NCBI GenBank assembly: GCA_037013495.1
Contig: CM072801.1
Span: forward strand, 14,375,501 to 14,439,500
DNA: 64,000 bases
Direction of reading: 5' to 3'
Source: Hippophae tibetana
Taxonomy: Eukaryota > Streptophyta > Magnoliopsida > Rosales > Elaeagnaceae
Both the position numbers and the translations under genes were made by a program. Numbering within the stretch: position 1 is the stretch's first letter; each line of letters opens with the position of its first letter. Below are positions 1 through 13,041 of the stretch, piece by piece. A model generated the notes under the pieces. The model searched no databases and was not told the DNA's origin. It was given only the letters and a program-made list of their open reading frames with translations.

Positions 1-3000
1 ATTTTATAGGTCGTGTTGTAGTTGATGTTGGTGCCGGTAGTGGTATTTTATCATTATTTGCTGCTCAGGTACTTTTTTTTCCTTTTCTTTTTACTACCTA
101 ACTTCTAAGCCATCCCTCAATTTTGAAGCATTGCTTGAGTATAGGTGTTTATCTGTGTCTCTTTCCCTGTATCTCTATTGATCGCTCATTTTTACTCTGA
201 TTAATAGGCTGGTGCAAAACATGTTTATGCGGTTGAAGCATCTGAAATGGCAGAATATGCACGTAAACTAATTGTTGGAAACCCAGCATTGGCTCAGCGG
301 ATAACAGTGAGATATTTTTCTCCTTGTTATGACATGATAAGACTCAAATATGGTAATATTGGTTATTTATTTTTTCCTATCTGGTTCTCTCCCTTAAAAA
401 TAACAGGTTATCAAAGGTAAAGTTGAGGAGGTTGAATTGCCTGAGAAAGCTGATATCCTTATCTCTGAACCAATGGGTAATCTTTTATCTTTGCTTGGCA
501 TTGTGGTAATGGTGTTTTATTCTTTTTTTTATCTTAACAATGTCATCATTCCTTCCTTTCTCTTTCCCTGATACGTTATTGCTTATTTGCTGCCCATCCT
601 GTTGTTGTAAACTTTGACACTCTTTTATTTGGTGAGCTTTTGATGCAAGAAAACTGAAAAAGGAAAATATTGTGGAACTGTAGTGCGATAGGTTCTATAT
701 GTTCAGAGCAATGTTGCCTTTGTTTATTGAGGTGAACATGATGTATAATTTCTTCTTTATGGTATTCAGGCACCTTATTAGTTAATGAAAGAATGCTAGA
801 GTCCTATGTTATTGCAAGAGATCGGTTTCTTGTCCCAAATGGGAAAATGTTCCCTACCACGGGAAGGTAATACTAAACTTGGAATGACTTTCATTTTCTC
901 TACTTTAGAGTGTTTGCTGTCTTAAATGCCTACTTTTCAATAGACAACCATGAATTTTAAGTGTGCTGCAGGCAAGGAAAAGCTTTATGATTTTGAGGAT
1001 TGGATTGTATTTCAATGATTTGATTACTTATTACGAACTTGTGGTTGATATGTATACCTCATCATACAGATGATGCTTTATCTTGCTATATTTGCATCTT
1101 ATTTTACACCTTTTCTTTTTATTGTTTTTGTAGCTTCAAAGCCCGGATTCTTTTAGTTCAGTTTCTTGTAATTTTAGTTTCAATATTTGTAGTTATGATG
1201 AGTCGGATACTATATACTGCTTTGGTCTCACTATGTCAAGTTGATTTTTTGTGTAGGATACATATGGCGCCTTTCAGCGATGAGTATTTGTTTGTTGAGA
1301 TTGCAAATAAGGTGCATATATCGTTGTTAATTACTATGTAATTATCTATGGTTTGCCTCAATACTAGTAGCACTGAAATGTTGAAGCTCTTCTGTGTCAA
1401 TATCTGCATAAAATGGAGAAACATGCAACTTATATTGGTTAACTTCCTTTGTTGACAAAGCCCTCTCTGTGTGCAAAACTAAATTAGCTTTTCTTTTGAA
1501 AGACTGCCAAGATAAGTTATATTGTCGTTAGGCTTGCTTAAACATTTTGAGTAACTAGGGTTTTTAGTTTTGATGCCTGTAATGTCAGAAATAAAATCTC
1601 CAGTGTTTTCGATCAATATCGTATCATTGTTGGTTAAACTCTTACGGTAGTTTTTACTTCTGCTGCAGTTGAGGTTTACTTTTCTATTTCTTGGCTGTTT
1701 CACTGCATTGTTTATCACAATGTCTTTTGTGATCAACTATTTTGTGCAGGCACTATTTTGGCAGCAACAATGTTATTATGGTGTTGATTTGACACCCTTG
1801 CATGGATCTGCATTCCAGGGATACTTCTCGCAGGTCCTAATTACTCTCATTTATAAAAGTCTTTGGAATTAATGCCCTTGCTTGTTAAAAGGTCTAAACT
1901 AAGAAGAAACATATATAAAGTGATTTTCAAATAGTCTTATGAGTTTTTGACCCCCCTTCCTCTTTTCAATAAAATAAAATAAAGTCTTATATGCTATTTA
2001 TCTGGTCCTCTGGATGTTCTTAGGCATCTCTGTATTTGGGTACTTTAGGGGTGTTTTTTTTTTTTTAGTGGGTCATATGGAAACCTGGCCTTCTGCTCAC
2101 CTTTCTTTACACCTGGCTCCCTCTTTCCCTTCTACTTGAGGCTTACTATTGCTTCAGCCTAATATAACCCCCTTCTAATTCTTTCAAATATATTGTTAAA
2201 TTGGAAAGGTTGTGGGAAATTTTCTTGGACATATGACTTCTGAGTTGCTAGCAGGTTGAAATGTTCTCCATATTTCAATGGGCAAGTCATTATCAGCAAT
2301 CTTATTACTTTACTTTGTGGTGCTAGATGTGCGTGGCCAGCTCAATATTGAATATAGTACCATAACATAACATATATTTTGTGGTTCTTATACAGCCTGT
2401 GGTAGATGCATTTGACCCAAGGTTGTTGGTAGCTACTTCAATATTTCATACGATAGACTTCACCAAAATTAAGGTACTACTTAACTAGTTACTTTTTACT
2501 AGTTTGTCTTCCTTGTATCTTTTAGCATGAATTGTAATTTTTTTGCACTAGATATTAGCATAGAATTCATTTTTTTCCTACCTGGCTTGCTTTACCAATT
2601 ACCTGCCAATCCCGGTGTTAAAACTTTTCAAAACATACCTTGCTATGCATTGCACCATCTAGCAAACAAAACCATGTCCTGAACTGGTGGGAAACAGGTT
2701 GCTTGTTGCTTCATTTATGTTGTTTGGAGATAGGAAAGCACTTACTGTCACAAATTTGTTGCCATGTCAACCCATGTGGCAAGATGTGATTGGACAAAAT
2801 AAAATACAAGTGGGCCCTTGTTAAGTCTGGCCAATTTCATTCTGCCACATCGGTTGATATGAGTCACAAACTTGTGACCTCTGTGATGTTGGAGTTATGT
2901 TTCCAAATAGCATAGCTGTTATGTTGGTTATTAGTAAATTGACATATAAGCTGTTACAATTTCACATTAATTTGACCTGCAGGAAGAGGATTTATATGAA

Positions 3001-3977
3001 ATTGATATACCATTGCATTTCACCGCTGCTGTTGGCGCTAGGGTACATGGTCTGGCGTGCTGGTTTGATGTCTTGTTTAATGGAAGGTAATCATCTAATT
3101 TTGATCAATAATGTTTCACTTGCATTTAAAAATAGGATTTTCCTTTTTCTTCATTTTTTTACATCTACAAGAAAAGTGTTGATTTTTTAACTTCTTCCAA
3201 ACTGTCGTCTGTACAGTACTGTTCCAAGGTGGCTTACTACTTCCCCTGGTGCACCAACAACTCACTGGTACCAACTACGTTGCGTGCTTTCTCAACCAAT
3301 TTATGTCATGGCTGGGCAAGAACTTACTGGACGACTCCACATGATTGCTCACAATGCTCAAAGTTATTCCATAAATCTTACGCTGTCAGGTTGGTTTTTT
3401 CCCCTTGTGTGTGTTTTGTTGAATCTTTTTATTTATTTTGTTCACTAATAAGTTAAATTCTTTAGCTAAAATGTGGGGCCCTGGTGCTGAACAAGGAGGA
3501 ATTATTCAGACATCTTCGTGTAAATTTGATCTGAAAGAACCTTATTATAGAATGTCCCAACCACAACCCTATATTTTGGCCCAAGATCAGCAACCACATC
3601 CACTAATAAACACTCAGGTGCAGGTATATTACTGGCTAATAATATTGTGGCAAATGCTCGTTTCTTCTGATTCACTTTGATTATTTACTTTGCATTAAGT
3701 AGGCATAGTGTTTGGTTCGGGTCAATTAGAATCCGAAATGCTAATTCACCTTGGTTTTCCTGTTTTTACAACAAAGTTTCAACATTAGTGCTAGGTTTTG
3801 CACAGTTCATATCATCATCATCATCATCATCATCATCCTTGTTGGTACAAGAAGGGACTAATTTGGTTTATTTTCCAGGACGTACCCATTCAACCACATG
3901 ATCTAGATGAAGCTGAATTAATTGCGCAATCTACACCTACTGGTGAACAGTTGAACACATTGCTGGATAACATTTAA
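1..3977 (+). CDS. PRMT4: Protein arginine methyltransferase, CARM1/PRMT4 type (3' part, 11 exons)
   Basis: Type I arginine methyltransferase that makes asymmetric dimethylarginine on histone H3 and RNA-binding proteins, using S-adenosylmethionine, in nucleus and cytosol (family knowledge). Exons: 1-68, 208-306, 407-476, 770-866, 1257-1311, 1750-1833, 2396-2473, 2983-3086, 3217-3389, 3466-3623, 3879-3977; all have GT/AG borders and phases join without a stop, giving 360 residues plus TAA. Seen in order: SAM-binding motif VVDVGAGSGILSLFAAQAGA, the acidic VEAS step, the double-E loop (SEPMG...VNERMLESY), and the THWYQ loop in exon 9, followed by the beta-barrel and a short Gln/Pro-rich tail ending LDNI. 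The N-terminal ~170 residues lie left of the window. All catalytic signatures in view are intact, so it looks functional. It is convergent with the eIF4G-like gene. Confidence 0.93.
3618..3624 (+). promoter_or_regulatory. Tandem 5' splice sites in PRMT4 exon 10
   Basis: The exon end reads CAG|GTGCAG|GTATAT. Both junctions fit the donor consensus and are six bases apart, so use of the upstream one would drop Val-Gln in frame. I chose the downstream donor for the model; either keeps the frame. Confidence 0.5.
3810..3838 (+). repeat. (ATC)n microsatellite
   Basis: About nine ATC/TCA triplets in the last intron of the PRMT4 gene. Non-coding. Confidence 0.9.
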
Positions 3978-5401
3978 CGCGTTGGAGTGAAGCTTGATCA
4001 CACAGGCTTCTGTTTGTAACATAAACCTGCCTTAACTTATCAAGGGGTAACAAGTTCACCATTTTTCAACCGGAGTTCATCTGTTGTGCTTGTCTTCGTT
4101 ATTTTCAATGCTTTGTATATTATGATCATCGATCGTTTGAGTGGTTTTTTTTTCGAATCATGTACGATGCATTTTTATCGGCCTGGTTAATAATCTGTAG
4201 TTAAAAATTGGTAGAAAGTCACTAATATAACTCCAACAGGTGGTCGTATTGCTTATCGCGTCAATTTGTCTAGGTGCTTCACTCAGAAATTAGAAATTGG
4301 AAAATGACAGATGCAAGATCAGTGTGCCCTCCCAACTTATTTTTTTTTTTTACAAATAGTTATAAATGCTCTTTTTGGGTTAAAGAATACTATTTGTTTT
4401 TAAACTTGAACTAAATTTACACATGTTTCTTAACTTATAAAATGTATAACTTGGTCTTTAAATTTGTAAAATATGTATAGATTTTGAATTTTTGATTTAT
4501 AGATATGTATTTTAATAGTCTGGGTTTATGTGTGAAATTTTAAAACTACATCTTAAAATGCACATTTCAGTCTAGTTTTGGTGTGTTGAGGAAATGAGAA
4601 ATAATTAATAGTTATCCCTAATATAATTACGGTGTTGTAAAAAAATTATCTAAATGGGTAATGAATATTCATCGAGTTGACTTTAATATTCAGATTGTAC
4701 ACTTCAAATAAATAACTCAAGGTCATTACTGAAAATGATTAAGTATTATCTTCCATTTAATTATAGAGCAAGATCTTAACTTTGTTTTTCTATGATATCT
4801 CATATTGACTTAAGCATCCAAGTCTTTAAAAAGACATTATACTAATACCCTAGTAATCATTATGGGTTTTAGGACAACCATTCTATTTTGTGTTTAACAA
4901 AAATCTACGTTAACTATAATTTTTTCTTAGAAATCATTATTAATTCATTCTTTTTTCTTAATAGCAATTATATATGTATATAATTATGACTATGCTTGTA
5001 TACATTTTCTCTTGTGTTCTTTACAAACATATATCATTATTATTAAGAAATAGTTTTTCAACGGTGCATTTATTAAACAAAAGTCACACAGTTTGATTTA
5101 TATTATTAAATTAATATATTAGTAATTTCTTATTTAATAAAAAATATTCAATTTTAAAAGGAAAAAGAACCTAATTTAATAAGAGTAATGTTATTTTACG
5201 AAAATATTTATTATTTTATGTATTATTTTATTTATTTTTGTTTATTTCAATACCAAAATATTTTATATCAGCCTAATAATTATTGTAAAAACATGGAGGA
5301 CGAGATTAGATAACCCCAAAATATATAAAATTCCCACCATCTATGCAATACGAAACGCATGAATTCTTCACCATCAAAGATTACAATGAGCATTGTTACC
5401 C
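3978..5401. other. Intergenic spacer between two convergent genes
   Basis: Holds the 3' untranslated regions of PRMT4 (left) and the eIF4G-like gene (right) and AT-rich sequence. No ORF, RNA gene or transposon was recognised. Confidence 0.7.
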
Positions 5402-8400
5402 CTAAATGAATTTTTCTAATATCTTCGATTTTAGAGGATTTGGAGGACGGAAGCTTTCCAACTGCAATTTCGAGCTAGCACGAATCTCATTAAGAACGCT
5501 CTCACCTTCCTCTGATTTGATGCTCTCCAACACATGTCCAAGAACATCAGCAGCAAGCCCAGCTTCTTGAAGCGTTCCTGGCACCTCTCCACCTTGTAAT
5601 ATTAACTGCCCAATCACACACATAGAAACAACATTTTCGGTGATGACCTTGGCTAAGAGTCGACCAAGAAATTCTGATGCTTTCGGCGCATCATTCACCG
5701 TAGCATCCAAGGTTGCCAGAATAGATTCAAACCTGGGGAGATTGAAGTTATTAGGTGAATAACATAAACGTCATAATTTTTGCCTTTCTCATAATCTAAT
5801 AATCGTAATTAGCAGATTGCTAAAGTTTTTCCTACCCTTTGATGAGGTCGGTTTGACTCAAAGTAGTATCATGAGACTTCGTAAGATTGACAAGCAGCTT
5901 AGCCAACAGATCTCTTTCCATATCCTTCTTTTCGAAAGAGTGTGTGACCCATAGAGATACCATGGTTGAATGGAAGCTTGGGGCATTCATCTCTTTAATG
6001 CACAAAGCAACTTCTTTCTCATCCCTAGCACTGAAACATTTCGGGGCCAAAACATGAGATTCGATTTTTGTTAGAATTGCAAGGTAGCATATGTAAATGC
6101 TCAACTTTAAGGAAACTTTCAAAATGTATACAAAATACCAAAATGCTGATATCTAAAGAACAATTTCATAAGAAATCGTATCCCCGAAAAAATATTCTAA
6201 TGAGAAACCTCTTCAAGATGATACAGTAGAACCTCATGTTTAGGATGTTGTCTGCACAACATAATATTATAATACAATTACTTGAAAGTATATAATATTA
6301 TAGTTTATGCAGAACAGTTAAGCGATTCTTCAACAGTAAATGCATTACTTGAGGGATTAAATTCTATTGTAACATGGGATCAGATTATCTGATGAGATTA
6401 CTGCTTTATGGTTATCTATACACAACATAAAAGTATGTATTCAGTGTACACTAATGTACTGTTTTAGTTTCAGATCATGCTAAAAAAAGAGGCAAAAGAA
6501 ACAAGGAATGAGATACAGCTTTCAGCAAATCTAATAGATATTCTAGAAATTTTCAATTGCTTTGGTTTCCTTGTATTGTACCAATTCTCAACAGATCGGA
6601 AAAACAAAATTTTACCACAAAATGTTACAAATTACAGCCAAATGCAGCCATGACAGATTAAACTTCTAAAGACCAACAAAAAAATTCACAATACACTGCA
6701 AACAGACCAGCTTAATTACCAACTTAGCCAAAGTCAAAAGGTTCTAAACTTGAAATTGAAGAAATCAAAACTCAAAAGAACATGGAAAAGAAAAGTCATG
6801 AGGTTCTAATTTTAATAAGCCACTTTTACCTTTCAAAAATCACTATCTGAGAAAATAAAAGGCATGATGACAAATAAAGAGCATGCATGAGATACGGATA
6901 AAAACCTGTAAAATTCTTTAATTGTTGCCATGGACATGTCTCGCAAACGCTCTTCAGGTACTTCAGGCAATGCCTTGGATAAGGGAGCATTCTGAGAGAA
7001 AACAGATCCTTGCCCGGTCATGGGTGGTGAAGAAGGAATGGACAAGTCAAGACTATGGTCAGCATTTCTAGGGTCTAGACTTCCATAAATGGTACTCCTC
7101 TCTTGCAAACTTGAATGCTCATATGCAATTGGACCTGCAATTCTATCTGACATATATCTCGGGACATGATCCTCCCTTGGGCCGTATGTCGCCCTATCAG
7201 ATAAAGAACCATACCCATTCAGACCACCTGCCATTCTCCTGGAGTATCCAGTTGAGGATGGAACATCAGGCAGAGGGGCAGTTGACATTGAGGATGGTTC
7301 TCTAGAGTACATTCCCCTGGCAAGACCATCCTGAGGCCCCAACATAATAGAATCTTCACCACCAGAACTTTGAGTCAAGGGAACAGACAAGGTCCATGCT
7401 TCAAACTGCCTCCCTACAAACCGAACATCCTGGCTTCCAAAACCACGAGCTTGTGGGGGCATCCCATGGAAACTGCCCATCTGAGAATTAGGGAAAGATA
7501 ACATACTCGATCCTCTTGGAGCAAATTCCATAGAAGGTCCTCTACTTGAAGATGAATTGATACCTGGGCTACGACCAAGCCTACTTGATTGGGCCTGCCA
7601 TTCTTGGGCAGCATCCCTATGTACCTTCTCAATTTTCTTTGGCCCTTTTACTTTTCTCCTTTGTTGCCATTTGTTCTTTCTAAGATCAATCACATCCTTC
7701 AACATGACCCTGACCCTAGAAGATAGATCCATATTGTTTGACAAATTCAGCATCCTGTCAAAGTATAAATCCACATATACCTTGGCTCTAGGATGGTCAA
7801 TCATCTCTCCAATTATACTCATAAGTTTACACAATGCTTCCAGATCTTCATCATCGGGAGTTTGACACTGCCCGAACAATTGTTTAATGCACTCGTGCAT
7901 AATTTTCTCGGTTAACATTCTTTTCTTGAATAGCTCCCCAATTAATCTAATATTACCCAACATTCGTCTCGGAGACTTTAGCCTCTTCTCTTCTCTTTCA
8001 CCTTCTGATTGTTTCACTTGACCCTCTTCACTAGCTTCATTGGCTTCTTCTTCCTCTCTTTCTTCAAATTCCTTTTGGCACTTGTTAATAAGCAATCTCT
8101 TGAAAGTTATCTTTTCATTCTCTTCATTAAATTCCGGTAACTCTCCAGCAAGATGATAACAGAAGTTAGCATACACCTCACACAGTGTAGGCTTCATAAG
8201 AGCTTTGTCATGGATCTGACAGACAACACCACAGAGGGTAACAACATTGTCAATATTAACATCCTTTACTTGCTCAAAAAGTTTCTTAAAGTTTTGTGGA
8301 CTTAGCTTGTCTAATATACCCTTCAACAGTCTCTGCTTGGCCTGTTCCTCGTCTATCAGTTTACCCACTTCATACTTCTTCTCAGCTTTGTGCATTACCT

Positions 8401-9049
8401 GCTGTGGTGTGCGTGTAGAAGGAAACAAACCCCTCTGCTGAAAATTTGTAGCTCTCTGCCATCTGTGTGCATCAGGGCTATTTCTTTGCATAGATGATTG
8501 AGATCCTATTGATTGTATGGGACCAGAGAGGATTCCCCCAGGGTACTGAATAGGTGCTGGGGAACGTGGATTCCTCGAAACTCCATAATATCCTCCTTGG
8601 CCTGGTCGAAACCCTGGATTGCCCCCAAAAGCAAAATCTGGACGCATCTCACATCCCGAACCATAAGGAGTAGGAAGTTTACTCCACTTATCATCATCAG
8701 TCATTCCACTACCATGACGATCTAGTCGAGGAGGACCCGATAACCTGTCAGTATTCCTTCCTGGACAGCAATAGAATTACAATTAGCAATAGAGTTGCAT
8801 ATGACGTGCAAATTGTGTAAGCAAGAACCACTACACAGCAAAATCCATGCTTTGTCATTCTTTTATTTCCTAATAAACTAAATAAGACAATATAATAAAG
8901 CACAATAAAGTAAACATTTTTAAAATCGTACGCTGAAATTGAGGCTGTGTGTGGGCACCATTTTGTACGCCACGATGAGTAGAAGCATTACTAGAATCAG
9001 AAGAATTTACATTGGATACATTTGCCCTAGATTGTTCCCCCTTGTGCAT
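5402..9049 (-). CDS. Short eIF4G-like protein (MIF4G + MA3), no N-terminal half
   Basis: Coding exons on the minus strand: 9049-8932, 8760-6906, 6030-5836, 5732-5402; phases join to 832 residues. Residues about 182-408 form the MIF4G domain that binds eIF4A (LLKGILDKLSPQNFKKLFEQ; RRMLGNIRLIGELFKKRML), and about 640-830 the MA3 domain (FYSARDEKEVALCIKEMN; ERDLLAKLLVNL). The linker DDDKWSKLP and GFRPGQG is typical of full-length plant eIF4G rather than eIFiso4G. Plant eIF4G is usually about 1700-1900 residues; here the conserved body is preceded only by a 39-residue Ser/Asn-rich exon, and no YxxxxL-phi eIF4E-binding motif is visible. The start is ATG 9049: with the inferred upstream exon joined, a TAA lies in frame just at the junction, so the protein cannot extend further upstream by this splicing. 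Probable role: a translation scaffold, or an eIF4E-independent relative. Confidence 0.85.
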
Positions 9050-9400
9050 TGTTGTTAGACTTCTTAGAACTGCAAAACAAAACCTAAATCTTGAATACGT
9101 GAAGTGGGGAAAAGAGAAAGAGAAAATAACAAAAACAATAAGCAATGACTCGAAAAAGAAAAAAAAAAACTATCTTCTTAGCGGAAGACAATTCAATTGC
9201 CAGACCAAAAACCACTTATTGTTCACCTGCGATTAGTGTTGATCAACGGTTAACGAGCGGGCCCACGCCTCTGCCCTTACCTTAAGCAACTGAAGAGCCG
9301 CGCTGGTTATCAAAGCTCGCGGATCGCCCGGTTTTCCGATATTGAGTCTCGTTCTTATCGGGCCTTGATTGATTGAGGACATATATCCCAAACCTAGAAG
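9050..9400 (-). other. 5' UTR exons and first intron of the eIF4G-like gene
   Basis: On the minus strand an exon ending CTTAAG|GTAAGG at 9281 pairs with an acceptor TTTTGCAG before 9069, giving a leader of 5' UTR exon (about 9400-9281), intron 9280-9070 and the first coding exon. The transcription start is not defined by sequence; 9400 is approximate. Confidence 0.55.
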
Positions 9401-10618
9401 TGAATTTCTTTAGTTGTCTGCTATCCTTTTTTTTTTTTTAGTACTATTTGCTTCTCTCTTTCACTTCTTCTTTGTAACTCTTTTTCTTCTTTTTATTAAA
9501 GTTTTTATTTACATATTTATGCCATCTAATAATAATAATAATATCGCACATTAAAATATTAAAAATAATTATTATTAAATTTTATTTTATTTATAACTAT
9601 ATATTATTATTATTGTTGTTGTTATTTAAAAAAATTATATATATAACTAATATTTTTAAATAATTTTTAAGAAAACTATTAGTATTTTAAATACTAAGAA
9701 TTGACTATTTAATAAACAAAAATATAAAAATCATAAATAAATTATACAATAATTAAGATACTAAGAGTAATAGTAATTATTATTTTAAAATATGTATATA
9801 ATATTGTCTAAATAATTAAGACGTGGTTTAAACTTTTATATATAATATGATAATGTATGTATAATTTACATATGGTAAATAAAGAAGTTAGCAAACAATC
9901 TTATATGTCCATCACAATAATGGTTGTCATAGTATAAGCATGATCACAATCTAAATAAAGAGATAAAAGATAAATAATTATCTTTCTAATTATTCTAAAG
10001 AGATAATTATAGATATATGTTTATAATAAGTCAATCATATATCGGGTCAGAAAAATGTACAATCAAATATTATTTTCCCTCTCAATCACAAAATGAAACC
10101 TAAACGTCTTATAATCATCATCATCATGTTACTAACTTAAGCATTATAAGGTCAATGACCTAACCCCACACATTAGTGTGAGGTCCTAATGGTTTGTTTC
10201 ATCTAGTCGCTTCACAGAAGATAGTCCTACTTGATGTTTACAAAATCAACATCAATATTTGTCATTACCTATGATAAAGAAGTGTATTATACTAGTTTGA
10301 AAAAAATCATAAATTGTAGGACTTTCTAAATGTTCATCATTTTCTTCATCTACAAAAAATTCATACGTCTTTAAAAATAAATTGAAGAGTAGTAAGGTTT
10401 TCTAAAAAAAAATGTCTAATATTCATTTGGTTCATAATTGTCACCAACTTGACCCTTTAAACTTGTAAGAAACGTTATAGACTAGTCAACTAGCTTTGCT
10501 GCTCAAACCTTAACTAATAGTTAAGAGGTATAAACTGCCAACTAATAGGTCATCTATTTGCTCGTTCTTCCGGCTCCACTGTAGTTTGTCAAAAACATTG
10601 GCCCTATACTTGCACCTA
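9401..10618. other. AT-rich intergenic DNA upstream of the eIF4G-like gene
   Basis: Likely contains the promoter of the minus-strand gene, close to 9400. The remainder is AT-rich with TAA/ATA runs; no coding exons, including none of the missing eIF4G N-terminal half, were recognised. Confidence 0.6.
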
Positions 10619-11210
10619 TGATTATGCTCAAAATTATTAAATTTAAAGAATTGATTAATGTAGTATAATTTTAGTTATTGATACCATATATAAGCAAAAT
10701 AACAAAAAAATTATCACAAAATAATAAATAAATAAATGATAATTGAGAAAAAAAGAAAATTAAAAATAATTAAAGATACAAATTTTGAAAGAAAAGAAAA
10801 TCAATATTAAATAACAAGGTTTTGAGATTCATTTAATTGTTTCGTTTTAATATTATCAACTTTGATTCTTATTTATTACTCATTTTTTTACTTCACATCC
10901 AAAACAAACAATCTAAAGATATAAAGTTGAATATCAATAATAAAAACTAATGTATTTATTTTAAGAAAATATTTTTATTAAAAAATAACCAAGATTTATT
11001 ATTATATCTTATCTAAAAGCGACAATATATCAAAACGATAATATCGCAGTAAAAGATCAACTTATAAAATAAATATAATAATTATAAATTAAAATTTGCA
11101 CAGAAAGAAAGCATGATTGAATTTATACGAAACTTAAGAATATAGTACATTGAATATAACAAAATATGAATAAAATAATTTTTCTAAACAAAAATGTAAT
11201 ATAGTAAACA

Positions 11211-12245
11211 AGGAAAAAATCAAAAATACCCCCGAGGTTTTCAATATCTTTAGAAATATCCTTAACGTTTAAAAAAAACTACAATACCCTTGAGTTTTAA
11301 GATATCTTCAAAAATGCCCTTATTATTTAATAGAAACATAAAAATGCCGTGAAAAATTACATCAATATTTGAAAAGTCTTTTCTACCCCTGCCTATATAG
11401 TTTTTTAAATATTATCGTTTAGAATATTATCGCAAATACCCTTCAAGTTTTTCTTTTCTTCAAAAATACCCCTGCTATAATAATTAATTTAACTTTATCA
11501 AAAATATACATGCTATAATAATTAATTTAACTTCATCAAAAATACCTCTGTTACAATAATTAATTTAACTTCATAAAAAATGCCCTGCTACAATATTTAA
11601 TTTATCTTCATAAAAAATATATCTACTTCTCAATAACACGATATAAAATATTTTCTAAAAATACATATGAAGATAAATTAAGTTAACATAGCACACAATA
11701 TCAAGTTAAATATTTTTGAAAAATATTTTATATCGTGTTATTGAGAAGTAGGAGTATATTAAGGACATTTTTGATGAAGTTAAATTAATTATTATAGTAG
11801 ATGCATTTTTGATAAAGTTAAATTAATTATTATAGCATAGATATTTTTAAAGAAAAGTATTTGCGATAATATTCTCAACGACAATATTCAAAAAGCTATA
11901 TAGGCATAGATAGAAAAGAATTTTTCTGATATTGATGTAATTTTTTACAACTTTTTATACTTATTTTAAATAATAAGGACATTTTTGAAGATACCTTAAA
12001 TCTCAAGGGTATTGTAGTTTTTTTAAACATTAAGGGATTACTGAAGATATTGAAAACCTCGGGGGTATTTTTTATTTTTTTCCTGCGGGAGTGATATATG
12101 TATATGGGTGAAATTACCATTTTACCCCTAATGTTAAACGAAAATATAACGTTGACAACGTTTATGAGCATTTTTGATATTAAATAAAAATCAGGAGTAA
12201 TTTTGAAGAAACACAAAACCTCAGGGGTATTTGTGATAATAATCC
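11211..12245. mobile_element. Foldback / Mutator-like non-autonomous DNA transposon
   Basis: A long imperfect inverted repeat: left arm about 11211-11660 and right arm about 11715-12081 pair along most of their length (for example AAATACCCCCGAGGTTTT against AAAACCTCGGGGGTATTT), centred near 11690, plus a right tail ending in a second CCTCAGGGGTATTTG block. It is absent from the matching place in the other LTR. It is flanked by TAGTAAACA (11202-11210) and TAGAAAACA (12246-12254), a 9-bp duplication with one mismatch, as expected for Mutator-like elements. No transposase ORF. Confidence 0.75.
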
Positions 12246-12950
12246 TAGAAAACACTTATAAAAATTAAAGACGAAAATAGAAAAACTATACAATTAAGCT
12301 GATCTTTAGCCTTATTCTAGCTTTAACCTAACTTAAAAATCATTCTCATAAATTCATAAATTCTAGGGAGAAAGAATGAGAGAAAAAAGTAAGATATCTT
12401 TATAATTTTTTGATGCTACAAAATATTGAATGCCCCATCCATTTATAATGTTAGAGCATGAAAATTTGTTAAATTATGATAATATCAAGTTATTTTCTCT
12501 TTAAATATAATTAATTTAAAAAATATTTTAAAAATAAATATTTTATATTTTTAGAGGATCAAAAATTAACTAATTTAGAGCTTTATATAAAAAGATATAT
12601 CATAAATACTAACAAATGTTTAAATATCATATATTTTGAATTTAAACTTATTTTTTGGTTTGAAAAAATCCGATTTAGATATTTTTATGAAATATTAAAT
12701 TATAGATAAATCTCTTAGCTTTCGATATCAACTCAAATAATCTTATTTGGATATCTTAATCAAAAATTATGATACAAATTCAATATCTTGTTTATAAAAT
12801 CTTATGTAGATATGTTGTAAGATTCAAATTTTGATTTATTTCATATTCTTTTGCAGATTTTGTTAATCTTACAAGTATAAAATAATTTTAATTAATATAA
12901 ATTAATATTTATTGAATTAATATAGATAAACATTAATTTTAAACTCTTTG

Positions 12951-13041
12951 AATCATAAATATCAATTTATTTATGTTTTTTAATCATAAATATCAATTTA
13001 TTTATGTTTTTTAATCATAAATATCAATTAATTTATTTATT
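12951..13041. repeat. 31-bp tandem repeat, about three copies, in the left LTR
   Basis: Unit starts AATCATAAATATCAAT at 12951, 12982 and 13013. The right LTR of the same element has one copy, so the expansion came after insertion. Confidence 0.85.

Noticed and set aside
6833-8704. A 623-residue frame as a stand-alone protein starting at 8704
   Set aside because: The phase of the upstream exon (9049-8932) and of the exons at 6030 and 5732 shows it is the middle exon of a larger model, and residues before 8704 are conserved eIF4G-like.
5402-9049. eIFiso4G as identity
   Set aside because: The linker and MIF4G wording match full-length plant eIF4G better than the isoform, although the short length suggests the isoform at first sight.
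11896-12255. 119-codon minus-strand frame
   Set aside because: It lies in the foldback transposon arm and its tail and has no protein similarity that I recognise.
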